Below the pieces are notes generated by a model. That model did no database searches. It was given only the letters and a program-made list of their open reading frames with translations, and was not told the DNA's origin. Of a stretch of 64,000 bases of DNA, positions 31,253 to 42,700 are shown piece by piece; the first letter of the stretch is position 1; every line of letters begins with the position of its first letter. Source of the stretch: Ilyonectria destructans (Eukaryota > Ascomycota > Sordariomycetes > Hypocreales > Nectriaceae); contig JAHEWK010000019.1 of NCBI GenBank assembly GCA_020740775.1, forward strand, positions 868,001 through 932,000, written 5' to 3'. The position numbers and the translations under genes are program-made.

Positions 31253-31966
31253 TTAAAAGATAGCCGTCACAGCCCCGACAACACCTCCAACCTTCTTCAA
31301 AATATCGATAACGTCCCCAACTAGCTCCTTGAGCCTGCTCCAACTGATCGAGTTGGACATGGTGACTCGGCATTGCATACGCTTGTCGCCTTTAATAATA
31401 TCGTTCCAGTACGTCTTAACATCAGTGTTATACCTGGTCTGATCCACGGCGTGAGTCCGGCTGCCCGGTTCAACAGTGCCCCTAATGCGGCCCTTGCGCG
31501 ACAGTGTGTAAACACGGCCGCCGGAATCTCGCAAAGCACAAGCAATAGCGTAGTCGTAGGACCAGAATCCCGGGGCGTGGAAGTAGGTGCTGAATTGGAC
31601 TTCCCCGCTTGACCACATCTTGATGAGGTGGCGGCCTCTGGCATTGACTTTGAACTTCCACGGATCGTGGGTCCAGGTCAAAGTCGCGTATTGGCGCGCT
31701 TCAATCTCACGTTCGTCGACGGAGACGGCCAGGACATCGTTGCCGGCAGGTTCAGCCTCTCTGAGAGCGATTGCAACGCTTGAAGCATCAGAAGAATCGC
31801 CAGGATCGCTGGTCGGGGAGCGAGCGGCGATTGGCGGCTCAACGGGAGCGTCCGCTGCGGTTGCTTGGTCGAGGGTGGCGGGTTCGCCTCGCTGCTCGAT
31901 ATGCTGAGAAGGGAATCCGACAGCGAAGGCTGCGTAGAGAATAACGTTGAGAAAAGAGGCTCTCAT
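31253..31966 (-). CDS. Small secreted protein with hydrophobic C-terminal helix
   Basis: The frame from Met at 31966 gives 237 residues. A frame extends 51 codons further upstream, but that extension lacks a signal and includes the likely 5' UTR. Residues 1-17 (MRASFLNVILYAAFAVG) form a signal peptide. Residues 20-95 are Pro/Ala/Ser/Asp-rich, like a propeptide. The mature part begins near QYATLTWTHDPWKFKVNARG and holds only two Cys, so one disulfide is possible. The last 25 residues (LVGDVIDILKKVGGVVGAV) form a Gly-rich amphipathic hydrophobic helix. I recall similar uncharacterised fungal proteins but no named family. It is intact and GC-normal 80-140 bp from a RIP-decayed gag. Candidate effector or membrane-active secreted protein; this is inference. 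Confidence 0.7.
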   Translation of the reverse strand: MRASFLNVILYAAFAVGFPSQHIEQRGEPATLDQATAADAPVEPPIAARSPTSDPGDSSDASSVAIALREAEPAGNDVLAVSVDEREIEARQYATLTWTHDPWKFKVNARGRHLIKMWSSGEVQFSTYFHAPGFWSYDYAIACALRDSGGRVYTLSRKGRIRGTVEPGSRTHAVDQTRYNTDVKTYWNDIIKGDKRMQCRVTMSNSISWSRLKELVGDVIDILKKVGGVVGAVTAIF

Positions 31967-32092
31967 GATGCTGAGAGGAGAATGCGGCAGGACAAACTTG
32001 AAAAAGGGAGGGACCTTCAGGTTAAGGTGGATCTTGACAGCGCAGAGCTTGCTGGAGCACACTCTTCCTCGAAGCTGCTGCGAGTTAGCTCC

Positions 32093-32100
32093 TTTATATA
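32093..32100 (-). promoter_or_regulatory. TATA box of the secreted-protein gene
   Basis: TATATAAA on the minus strand lies about 127 bp upstream of the ATG at 31966, a normal distance. It supports the shorter start, because the longer reading frame would begin only 19 bp... upstream limit 32119 lies before this TATA box. Confidence 0.5.
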
Positions 32101-34620
32101 CGACAAAAGCCGAGAGCACTCAAGTTGACTCCGTAAGAGAAAACTTAGCTGTCTCGTGGTAAGCAGGCAGCAGGCCGCAGGACATCGGGGTCGAGTATGT
32201 TGGTATGCCTCGTCCGTTGATGTCTCTCCCTGCTTGTCGCAATTATGGAAATGATCCATAATACGGCTTAACGAATCCACACCTGTAGCCAGGCGATTGG
32301 GTATATTGGTGGCTATTTTTACCTACCCTTACAACCAACATACAACAGTTGACACCTGACGGGCTGAATCAGTTAGAACGGTGTTACAGCCCTCGTATTC
32401 GATCCCCGAAAGAACGTCTGCCAACCCTGAGGTCAAGCAGCGCTAAAGCGATAGATGCAGACTTCGGCATAGCGGTAAGCTAAACTGAGCCCACAGCACT
32501 GCCCCCATCGAATATCCAAGCCTCCACATCGGATGTCCAGGAGCCTTAGCGGTCTTCGGATTCAAACTCAGCCCGCCGGTGCAGCATCGGAATCTTCTGC
32601 TACGCCCTTGAAGCCCAACTAAGTAAAGCACTCTGGGATGTTACCATGAAATTGGCGCCATTCAAGAGATTGCATCGATATTTGATCCAATCGAGTCGCC
32701 GTACTGGTTAAGGTAAGGCCGAAGTGTTTAAAATGTGATGATGAACGCCCGCAATCAAGCGGCGAGTACGGAACCAGGGTGGATTGTTAGGTTCCTATTG
32801 ATAGCTCTTTCGGATAGCTCTTTCGTGCCTTCCGTCTTATTTTTAGAACTGAAATAAGAACAGGCTGGGCTAAAAAGTTAATTATAAGGGACTACTAAGA
32901 CGCAACGTATTAGCTCTTACTTGGCTGTTCGATACTTACCAAAACTTTAAACAGCTATACGATTATGATAATGCCTTAGGCTACCGATGAATAATCAACA
33001 ATGATTTCCATTCAGTCATATGTCAGCTTACATCTTAAAGTATACTAGTAGTGGTCAGATATGCCTGTTGGAATAATTCTCCTTTATGCTTACCCGAACC
33101 CTAATATAAGTTTTCTATTAAAAGCTGGAAATCCAGCCTATCTTAGAGGCTAGCGGGTTAGTCTAGTCAGCAGCAATGTTTTTCTGGTAAATGTTTTACT
33201 TAAACGCCTCACTGACAAGCCTTTAATTTAGCGGTGGTGGGATTGTCTGCTAGAAAGAACAACCGGACACTGACATCGTATGCCCTGAACCTTCTTAGGT
33301 ACTTTTTTTTACACATTCTGGGGCTTGTGCTTCGGCTGCGGTAACCATTACTACTTACAGTCGATCCTTTAGCTAGATAACAATCCTTCGAGCTCCGATG
33401 ACTTGTCTCCCTTGCTTGTGACACCGCACTAACAGCTTTATATGCAGCTAAGGCCAAGTGCCAACCACAGGCTGCCGCTGCAGTCGCAACTTCGCCTGAA
33501 CGGCCGTGGGCGGCCTGCTTACCTGCAGGACTCATCGATTATTACGAGCGTATGTAGCGCGCTAGGATGCGATATTTTAAGTTTTATCCCTCCCAAATCG
33601 TTCACCCTTAACCAGCTTACTCTACAATATTTATGACTCAAGATCTAGATGATGCTCGGAAAAGTCCATGTCGCGTCGCCGAATCGGCACTTATCAAACA
33701 GAATGGATTGGTTAGAACAGCTTCGCTTGCGATAGAATATCTTGCTATCTCTGTGGGTGGAAGACCAGCTATTTATCGAGGGCTGTGATGGCTTTCTTGG
33801 GGCGACGGAGACACCGGTCCTGAGACCGGGTTCCTAGAGTTCCGGGTCTTTGAGGCCGGCACGCTAGTAACCAGGGACTAGTGACACTCTAGTGGACCTT
33901 TCTGGCTGACAACGCTGTTTTCAGTCTTCGTAAATGCAGGTAGGACAACTCTAACTTAATTCTACATAGCCCACAATAAAGCTTTAGCTATATGCCTGTC
34001 GGAGTCATGTGAATATCTATAGTTAGATGTGCCGCACCGCCGAGCTGAGAGTCAGAGAAAAAGCCATGCATCCTAGGCTAGGAAGTTTTAATGCATTTAT
34101 GATTAAATCCTTTATTATAGGCTTCTATGTCCGCCTGTAAGTTGGCTTGGCACATCTTATTAAGCTGCTAACCCTACGCGGTTCCTAGTCAACTTATTAC
34201 AGCTAACTGCCAAGAGAGCAGCTTGTTCACTCTTCCCTTTAAATATCAACCAGGGTTCAGGTAGAAGCACAAAGCAGCGCCAGGGGTAGCAGGAAATCCT
34301 ACCCCGCAAACTCAGCTAACTTGAAAATATTAAAGCGGGTGCTAAATTTTAGCTGACTTGAAATAGGGCTAAAACTGACTGGGAACTTTCTTCCATCCGG
34401 TTATATAATATTACTAAGGGAAAGCAGCTGGCTGTATGGGAGTACAACGTCTTAGGAAGTTATCAGCACTAAGTATTGTGGCGGCTCTCCCCCTCCTGCT
34501 CCTCACCCCTACTCCCCCTTTCTCCCTACCCTATAACCCGGTGTAATAATATATGTAGCCGTACTTTATTAAATAAATAAACTATTATCCTACTCTTCTG
34601 TCTCTGCTATATATATAAAT
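32101..34620. other. No gene recognised
   Basis: About 2.5 kb, becoming AT-rich from 32800. Short frames on both strands without motifs. A GC-rich patch with nested inverted segments (near 33800-33930) could be a small mobile-element remnant, but no flanking duplication was seen. Confidence 0.4.
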
Positions 34621-34804
34621 ACCCGACATATATTTGATATATCTACTCCAGCCTATAGAACCCTCTTGCCCATCTATCTCTATACCTACTCACTTCTCTC
34701 ATTTGTAGATATACCCGACATATATTTGATATATCTACTCCAGCCTATAGAACCCTCTTGCCCATCTATCTCTATACCTACTCACTTCTCTCATTTGTAG
34801 ATAT
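34621..34804. repeat. Exact 92-bp tandem duplication
   Basis: The unit beginning ACCCGACATATATTTG occurs at 34621-34712 and again at 34713-34804 without a visible mismatch. It lies just beyond the 3' end of the first helicase relic. Because the copies are identical while surrounding sequence is decayed, the duplication is recent or was too short to be mutated. Confidence 0.95.
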
Positions 34805-34929
34805 ACCCTCACCTACAGCCCCTCTAAACCCAAGCCTCTTATAGAGCAGGTTAGCATCCCTAGGTATGTAAGTCCCTATATATACAATCGTAGAAACTAT
34901 CACCCCCTTATACTGGCACCTTCGCCTAT

Positions 34930-37900
34930 CTATTTTCTGCTATCCCCCCTCTTCTATATCTTCCTCCCAGATATCGTATAGCTCCTGCAGTACAAAATAA
35001 CTCAAGCAGTATCTAAAGTCCTCTATAATCTTACTCCGCTGTAGAAATCTATCTATCTGAATGGTAATACTAAAGGTTGTCCTTATTTGCTTATCTATAT
35101 CCAGCGTTCTAGTATACTGAACTCCAGAATACATCCGATCCCCAATCCCTATAGACTAACAAAAAATATACCCATTAAGGCCTTGCTCCTTTAGCCTCTG
35201 CCTGAACTCTCTAAACTCTTTCTGCTCCTTTATAATATAGGTGATCGCTTAATCTCTAGCTGCCTGTATATCTAACTCTTATACCCATATATCTATCTCC
35301 TCCTTATCTTTAGAGATTTCTACTTCCTTTAAGTTGACAGCTTCGCTTCGGGCCTAATAGATATCGTATAACTTCTCCCCCTCTTTATATCTATATCAGT
35401 CTGTCTGTCTATCTATAATTGAGTTTATAACTATATAGCGGCATACTCGTCCGCTAATATAGTCATCAGTAGCAGTATCTTCTACTACTAAAGGCTACTG
35501 CCTTCCTGCTATACCTTTAATATCCACTTGGACGATAATAGCCTCGCTCTGCAGTCTGTCTCGGCCGGCTTGCCCACTCTGCTGTATATAATCAGCTATC
35601 TTAAATGGCATCTCGACATATAGTACGATGCGGATATCAGGGATATTAATACCGAGACTGAGTATATTTATCGCCACGATTACTCTTTCTTCGCCATACT
35701 GATCTCGCCCCAGCCCGCTCATCCAGACCTGCAGTCTCTCTGCCTTACTGTTATATATATCGACCTCGCAATAGTAAGTATTATACCCGAACTCCTCTGC
35801 TAGAGCTTCTATTGCCTCTATCTATTAGCAGTATATAATAATCTTAGCAGGCTATAGATATTCCTCTAGCTTCTAATTGACAATCTCTTTTGCTATAAGA
35901 ATAACTACTGCAGTTATCTCTCTAGTGCTTACTGTAGGGATTAACCTTATACTATAGGCGATATTAGTATATATTATTTTTATCCGAATTATAATAATAT
36001 CCTTATGCCTTATATTAATAAGGATGAAGAGTATATCCTTTTAGATAGATAGAAGTATTACAGTAAGGTAGACTATTTACACTCCAATAAGTATAAAGCC
36101 TTCTAGCTCTTATAGTATAGGTTGGAATACTCTTATGCCTTTAAGAATTATATAACCCTTATTAATAATAAATCGGCCTAGTCGTACTATAACCTACAGC
36201 AACTTAATATAGTCTTAAAACTGCTTTATTATAGCTAACTCTAGCGTTATAAATATAATCGAGATATTCCCTAAAACCCAATCGCTCCTCCACTTAGCAT
36301 ATAAGATATTCAGTTTCTAATATTAGTTTAGTATATCGCCCTAGAGAGAGATAAGCAGGACGATAATAACTCTTACTCTACTAGAGCAGCTAGCTGCTAG
36401 TAGTATAAAGTATAAGCTCTTATCAGTATCAGTCTCTATTACCACTATAATTAGGCTTTTATTTATTATAATCAACTTAAATACCTCTTACTATTTACCT
36501 TAAAAGTAGGTTTAATCCCTATATAAGCGGCAGAATTCTCAATTGATATTAATCCGCTGTAGGATCTTTTACTGCCTGAGCTGGAGTTCCTATATTGCTT
36601 TATAGTATAGTAATAGAGTTTTCTACTTACACCCCAGCTTAAAAACCTCCCTAAATCTATCTACAGCAGATAGAAACCCAAGAAGCTGGTGCCACTCTTA
36701 GCTAATAAACCGAAAGTTGACGCGCCGCTCGTTCGTCTCGAAGTAACCCTCTGTAATAAGCTGCCTATAGACTAGGCCTGTAATTAAGAATCCATGCCCG
36801 GCCTGGATGTCCCACGGGCTATCTTTATCACCCTCGTCGTCGCTGCTACTTCTATAGCCCTTATCTGCCTCTTCGATACAGGCTGAGTATACTGTATTTA
36901 TATTCCGGAAATACTGATGCGTAAATATAATTGCAAGATGCCTCTAACTACTAAGTGTAATTTCTTTCTTATAGTTAGGTCGACTTATCCTTTATAAAAT
37001 ACAGATTATCTGAACTGATATCCAATATTACCCAGGGCCTAACTTATGCCTTTTTCGTATAGATTCTTACAAGAGACTTCTGCTATCTCTAGTCTCATCT
37101 GTATCCAACCTATAGCCATCTTTACCATTACTGATATTATTATCTAGAGTCTCCTCTATTGCCTAGAGACTGGTATTAAACTTACTTATATCCAAAATAT
37201 TAGCTTATACTTCCTCTCAGTATAGCAATACAAGCAAAAGATAGTATATCAGCAGTATACTGACTTCTTAAGGTAGAAAGTAATAAATAATCTTAAGATA
37301 TTCTATCTTTAAGAACCCTTTATAATACCCAGCAACAAGCATAAGGAGACTACAGTCCCTTAAGATATTTTATACCCCGCTATTCACTATATCGCAATAC
37401 CGTAGGATAAGGAGCTTAAGTGCTTATGCTAGTTGCCCGCCTGCAAGATAGATAATAAATAAGAGGTTCTCGAGAAACTCCTTTAAATCTATATTATACT
37501 GCAATATAGCCTTCTTATAGAGCTTAAACCCTACCTCCAAGTTAGACCGTACCCAATCCCTTCGGAGCTTATCGTCTTTCCATATCTTCTGAAAAACCCA
37601 ACCCTTAGTTGTTGGGTCAAGCTGGAAGAGACTCTCTACGAACGAGTAGCCTATAGTGGCATCGGCAGCGTTATCAATAAGATCACCCCATAGGATCCCA
37701 GGCAGCTCAAGCTCGGCAGGTGATTAATCCTTGAATTTCTAATAGAAAAGCAATTTTTTGTAGAGCAGTATTTCGGCCTAGCGTAGGGCAGCCTGGAGCA
37801 TCAACTGGACACTAAGGATATTGATCTGAAGGCCCTTATAGATAGTATCGTTACAGTCCCAGCTAACCGAACCTTCTATAGTCTTATTGCTATCTGCTGC

Positions 37901-39300
37901 TATGCCGTAATTGCGAAGTCGTATAATAAACTGTATTGGTATAGTATCCCAGCTCTTACTGCCCCCGACTATAAATCGGCGTATTATATTAGAGATAAGT
38001 TCAAAATAGCTCGGGCTATTCTCCTCTATATCCTCTTTACTCTAGCCTTATTATCTCTTTTGTTAAATAGACTTAACTCGTCTGTTAATAATATACTTAA
38101 CCAGCAGAAGATATAAGATAGCTATAATAGCTGAAAGCTTTAGCGTAAAGTTACTATAAGTCTCCGATATATTATCCTTGCGAATACTTAGAACTATTAA
38201 GAAGCTAATAAGAACGCTCTAATACTCAGTAGTCTTAGTAAAATAGTTGAGGATAGAGATATAGAGCTCTAATATAGCTTCCTCGAGTAGGGTTTGTATC
38301 TCTGCTGCCTGTATTGCCTTAAGGTTGCTATCCTTCTCTTGCAGGATATCAGTAAGCTTATCAGCATGCTGTATTATAGCACTATATACATCAGACTGCC
38401 TCTTGCTGAGCTTAAATAGTAGTCAGTCCGCTGGATCCTCAAAAGCTATAGATCGCACAATATAGGCAAATAGCTGCAGGCATACTGTGATATACCTCTT
38501 CCGAGTTACCCGCTTGAACCTAAAGTGGAATGGCATACTCCGCTCCTTATTGAGCTCCTTCCGATTGACCTCAAACAGCACGTTCCACGAGATAACGCTC
38601 GGCTTCGTGGCAGCCATAGCACGACGGATAAGACGCTTGACGGCGAAACGGATCTGCTGGAGCTCGGTGTCGCTATCGCCCTATGGATTCCCCGGATCGA
38701 TGGTGTATTTGAGTGAAATTAGACCCCGTAGGAACTCCTTCTTCCCGCTGAATTCCTTCAGGTGGGTGGATGCTCCTAGCCTGCAGAGCTATGCATTCGG
38801 GGAAGCGAAATCGCCCTGCTCCTCATTATGTTCAGCCTCCTGCTTCCGGATATATTTCGCCTTGGACTGGAACGCCTCCAAGGCTTGCTGGATATTTTCC
38901 TTCGCTCTCTGTTCCTCGGCTTCTAGACCGTCAAGATCAAGACCTCTAGCCACCTTAAAGGGTTCGCTGCGGGGACCTTTAGCAAAAAGCTGCTAATAGA
39001 GGACCCTACTTCTCTATGGCGCATTAGCCTGCTCCTCTTCGGCTTGAGCAGCTAATCGGCGACTGCCTTTGAGGTTTTGATCCCATTTATGAGCGACCCT
39101 CTAATGCTCTCGGATTCTCTTTAACTCTAAGCCCACAAAACGGCAGTGTGGTGTGTAAGTATATTGAAATCCTCCGGTTTTAGGCTTGCTAAGTGCTTCG
39201 ATTGGTGCACTATCCTCAGGTGGAATGAGTCGTCTGACAATCCCTTCCTTTTCCCAAATAATATCGAGCTTAATTGCCCACTCTTACGCCTTATTAATTT
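34930..39300 (-). pseudogene. RecQ-like helicase, telomere-linked type, decayed copy 1
   Basis: Read on the minus strand from about 39290. A DUF3505-like zinc region comes first (CRFVGLELKRIREHQRVAHK), then a long linker (ISWNVLFEVNRKELNKERSM; SFVESLFQLDPTTKGWVFQK). The DEAD-box half is nearly erased. The helicase C-half shows motifs V/VI at 35495-35700: VIVAINILSLGINIPDIR, then DYIQQSGQAGRD. A Cys motif near 35400 reads RYKEGEKLYDIY where Cys is expected at the Tyr positions. Stops are very frequent, mostly TAG. The length, about 4.3 kb, fits a nearly full gene. Helicases of this type usually lie next to fungal telomeres. Not functional. Confidence 0.78.
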
Positions 39301-39769
39301 CTACTCTATCTAGCTTATAAGGTATAGCTTGAAGATGTAATTTAATCCTGCATCTAATAACAGCTATCTTATAAGTGTAATAACTAAGAATACAGAGTTC
39401 TTATATATATAAAAAGTACTCTATTAAAAAAGTTAAGATAATATTAATTGGAAAATTCTATTCTACTTCTAGCTACTCTATACTCCTTTTACTCTTTCTC
39501 CTAAATTTAATTTACTTCTATTAAATTGATTTCCAGTATTACAGCTACAGCAGCCACTAAACCCTTATAATAGTAAATAGCATTCTGATTTGCTGGTTTA
39601 TATATACCACCCCTATCAGCCAAGAAATATCAAAAATCACTTTAATAAGAAGATACAGTATAATTCCCAAAATATAGCAGTAAGGTATAAGATAAGTAAA
39701 TAATTATAATCGCAAAGTCGGGGTTAATCTACTTACCAATTTTCAGATTCCCTTTTTATCTTGTGGTTG
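39301..39769. other. AT-rich spacer between the two helicase relics
   Basis: AT-rich sequence between the 5' end of helicase copy 1 and the 3' end of copy 2. It has no gene and probably holds the decayed promoter of copy 1. Confidence 0.5.
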
Positions 39770-42700
39770 AGAAACTGCTAATTGCCGGCTACTCAGATTT
39801 TAATTGCCGGCTACCAAACGGAGATTCACATGGACTCAGGGAACCGGCAGGAACGATCCCTGTCGTAGTCCGGATCTGCTGCACGGCAAATCTCCTGGGG
39901 CTGGTAACAGTTCCAGCAGATAATGTATCGCTCCAGCCAGTCCCGGTTCCGGCTCTGACAGTCCCGCAGCGCCTTCTGCTTGGCCTTGATCCAGTGGTGA
40001 CGTCGGGCACAGGTCGTCACCACATACTCGAACGGTTTCCCTTCCACTCGACAATACAGACAGCAGCCCAGCATCGTCTGGAGGTCGCTCTCATACCGGC
40101 TCAGCTCCTCATCACAGACCCAAGCCTGGCGCAGAACCTCCCTCGGTCCAGTAAAGACTATTTCGCTGGCGCTAGGGCGTACTTCGGCACCGTTATCCTC
40201 TTCTGGCTCTGGGCTCGAGCTACAGATAAACTTGAGGAGATAGAACTGCAGACTGGGTGGCTGGCGTTTGCGGTGGTATTCGAGACAGACGCCACAGAGC
40301 TTATCGTCTTCTATATACTACCGCCAGTCAGACTCCCCATTAAGGAACTAGCTGAGGATCCCGCGCGAATAGTACCGCTGCATAAGATATAACTATATAG
40401 CCTCGCTATTGGCGCTGAGGGGCTGATCCAACTGCAGCTGCCAGGCGGCGTTAAGCAGGATGATGGATTCAGCGGGTTTGCCGTCTCGGCCGCCTCGACT
40501 GGATTCCTATGAGTAGTCTGTTATCTGGCTGGGGGCGCCGACGTAGATAACCTATCGCATATGCATATAGTCGAACCCAGGACTAAGGGCTGCTGTGGCT
40601 ACAATAGTGGGAGAGTTACTGGTCTGGAGCTGCAGTTTGATAATCGCCCCCTTTTTATCCGCTATGCCCGAATCGGCTGTGTAGGAAGGGCAACCCAGTA
40701 TGTCAGCCAGCTCGGCCACTAGCTCCTTGGTCGGACAATAGAGGATCACCCGGTATCGCTCGCTTCGGAAGAGGTCCGTCCGTTCCCAGCAGGACTGCAC
40801 GAGCCGGGTCGCTCTCTCCAGTAGGCTACCCGAGCCTCGCTCTCGCTGGATAATATAGCGGATATTCAGTTGGTTGGTCGACTCCCGGATGACGTGTGGC
40901 TGCACGAGCTTATTGTGCCCGAGGAAGAGCTTATAGTAAGTCGGGGGAAGTATCGCCGTCATCTAGACTATCTGCATCCGGATACGCTGCACATACCAGG
41001 CTAGCTATAATATACTCCGTCGATAGTTACTTGCCGTGATCGTCAGCACTCATCGATAACCATCCCATCCAACTGCTGCCGGTCTATCAGCCGATTGGCG
41101 TACTCCAGGAACCTATTGCTGCATGCAGTCTCAGCCAAGGTAATAACGAGGGGGGCGGACTTGGTCGAGCCGGGAGACCAGATATGATAATTCAACTTGA
41201 CCCCATCCAAGCGTTCGATTATATTACCGCATAGGGCCACCGTGGGAAGGATCAGGATGGTCGTTGCCGCCCCTTCCAATACAGCTGCAACTATGAAGAC
41301 CAGCGTCTTGCCGGATCCGGTCGTAAGGACGATAATGACCTGTTCTGCCGGCTTTGGACCCAGAGTCGCCAGCATAACATCGCGTTGACCCAGCCGACAC
41401 AGTTGCAGTTCGGGATCATTATAGAGCCCGCGGGCGACCCTGATGAGGTCCGCCTCCTTGGCAACCGGCCTCGTACGAAACTGTACCTTCTTGCAGGCAG
41501 TGAGCAGCCCCTGAGCTTATATCTCTGAGACAGTCCGGGGCCGCTTACCCTGGAGGAGCTAGTCTATCCGGAAGAGGGTTCGCCAGCTCTGGGAGGCCCG
41601 GTAGGCACGGTGAAGCAGGGCGGTTATGACCAGGGTCGTGCCACCGGCATAGGCGTGGTTGAAGGTGCGGTAGCTATAGTTGCTTATCCCGGCCAGGTCC
41701 GCTAGGTCCGCCTCATCCTCGACCTCCTCGGATGCTGCAAGCTCCTCCAGATCAAAGTTGGCCTGCTCCTTAGCGCTGAACTTCTCCTTTATAATTGAGG
41801 CTGCAGCCTGGTGCCACCACGCCACCTGGAACTGGGGCACCTCAGCACGTGCGCATACCTTGCGGAGACAGGAGGAGACCGTAAGATCCCTCCAGACCTC
41901 GCCATCTAGCTTCAACCAGAGGTATAGCGAGAGTAGGGCGCCCGGCTTATGCCGGTGGAGGAAGACTTGACGCAGCGGCAGCACCAGAGCCAGATACATC
42001 AGGAGTAGGTCTCCAATCGCTGGAGGCAGGAAGCAGATATTATCCTTCTTCTTCTTCGTCCGCTCTTAGCTCTTATAATATTATATATAGACTATCACTA
42101 GCTTCTTCCAGATTAGAAGGAAGCGATATTAAGTATCGGTATTAATATAGATAATTGAGAGTAGCTCGGGCGATTGCAGCAGGGGACTGGGTGGAACGGC
42201 CATCAGCGGCACTATACGTTTCAAGGACTCCTGGATATACGCCTTATAGAGGGCAGTCGCCTTCGAGCAGAGATAGGTTATACCATCGGGATCAGTCCGT
42301 ACGAAGACCCGTCGTAGATCAGCCCGCCCCTCAATCTGCCGCAGGAGCACATCCTGGGTTCCCTCTAGGATCTCGGCATTCCTCTCGTCCGTCAACCAGG
42401 AGCCGCCGTAGTCGTCTAGATCGAGGTCATCCTGCAGCCTCCAGGCCTCGATCGAAGCAATATCTCTGGCTCTAAATAAGAGCGAGTGCGCTTGGCGAAA
42501 CTTGGATATAGCAATCTGCGAGATCTGTTCTATATATAACTCCGTGCCGATATAGGTGACTGTCTGTCTATTGAGAGACTAGTGGGCCTGGTTCTTTATA
42601 ATTGCTATTCTAGCTGCAGTAAAGAGGTAGACGTACTACTGGAGGATATAGCTGAAGGGCATCTCGGCTATTAGGTGGAAATGCTTCCGATATAGTGTAC

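Noticed and set aside
31967..32119. 51-codon N-terminal extension of the secreted protein
   Set aside because: It includes the sequence between a TATA box and the internal Met that starts a good signal peptide; the extension would hide the signal.
33780..33930. GC-rich patch with short inverted segments
   Set aside because: No terminal repeats or target duplication could be defined, so it is not called as an element.
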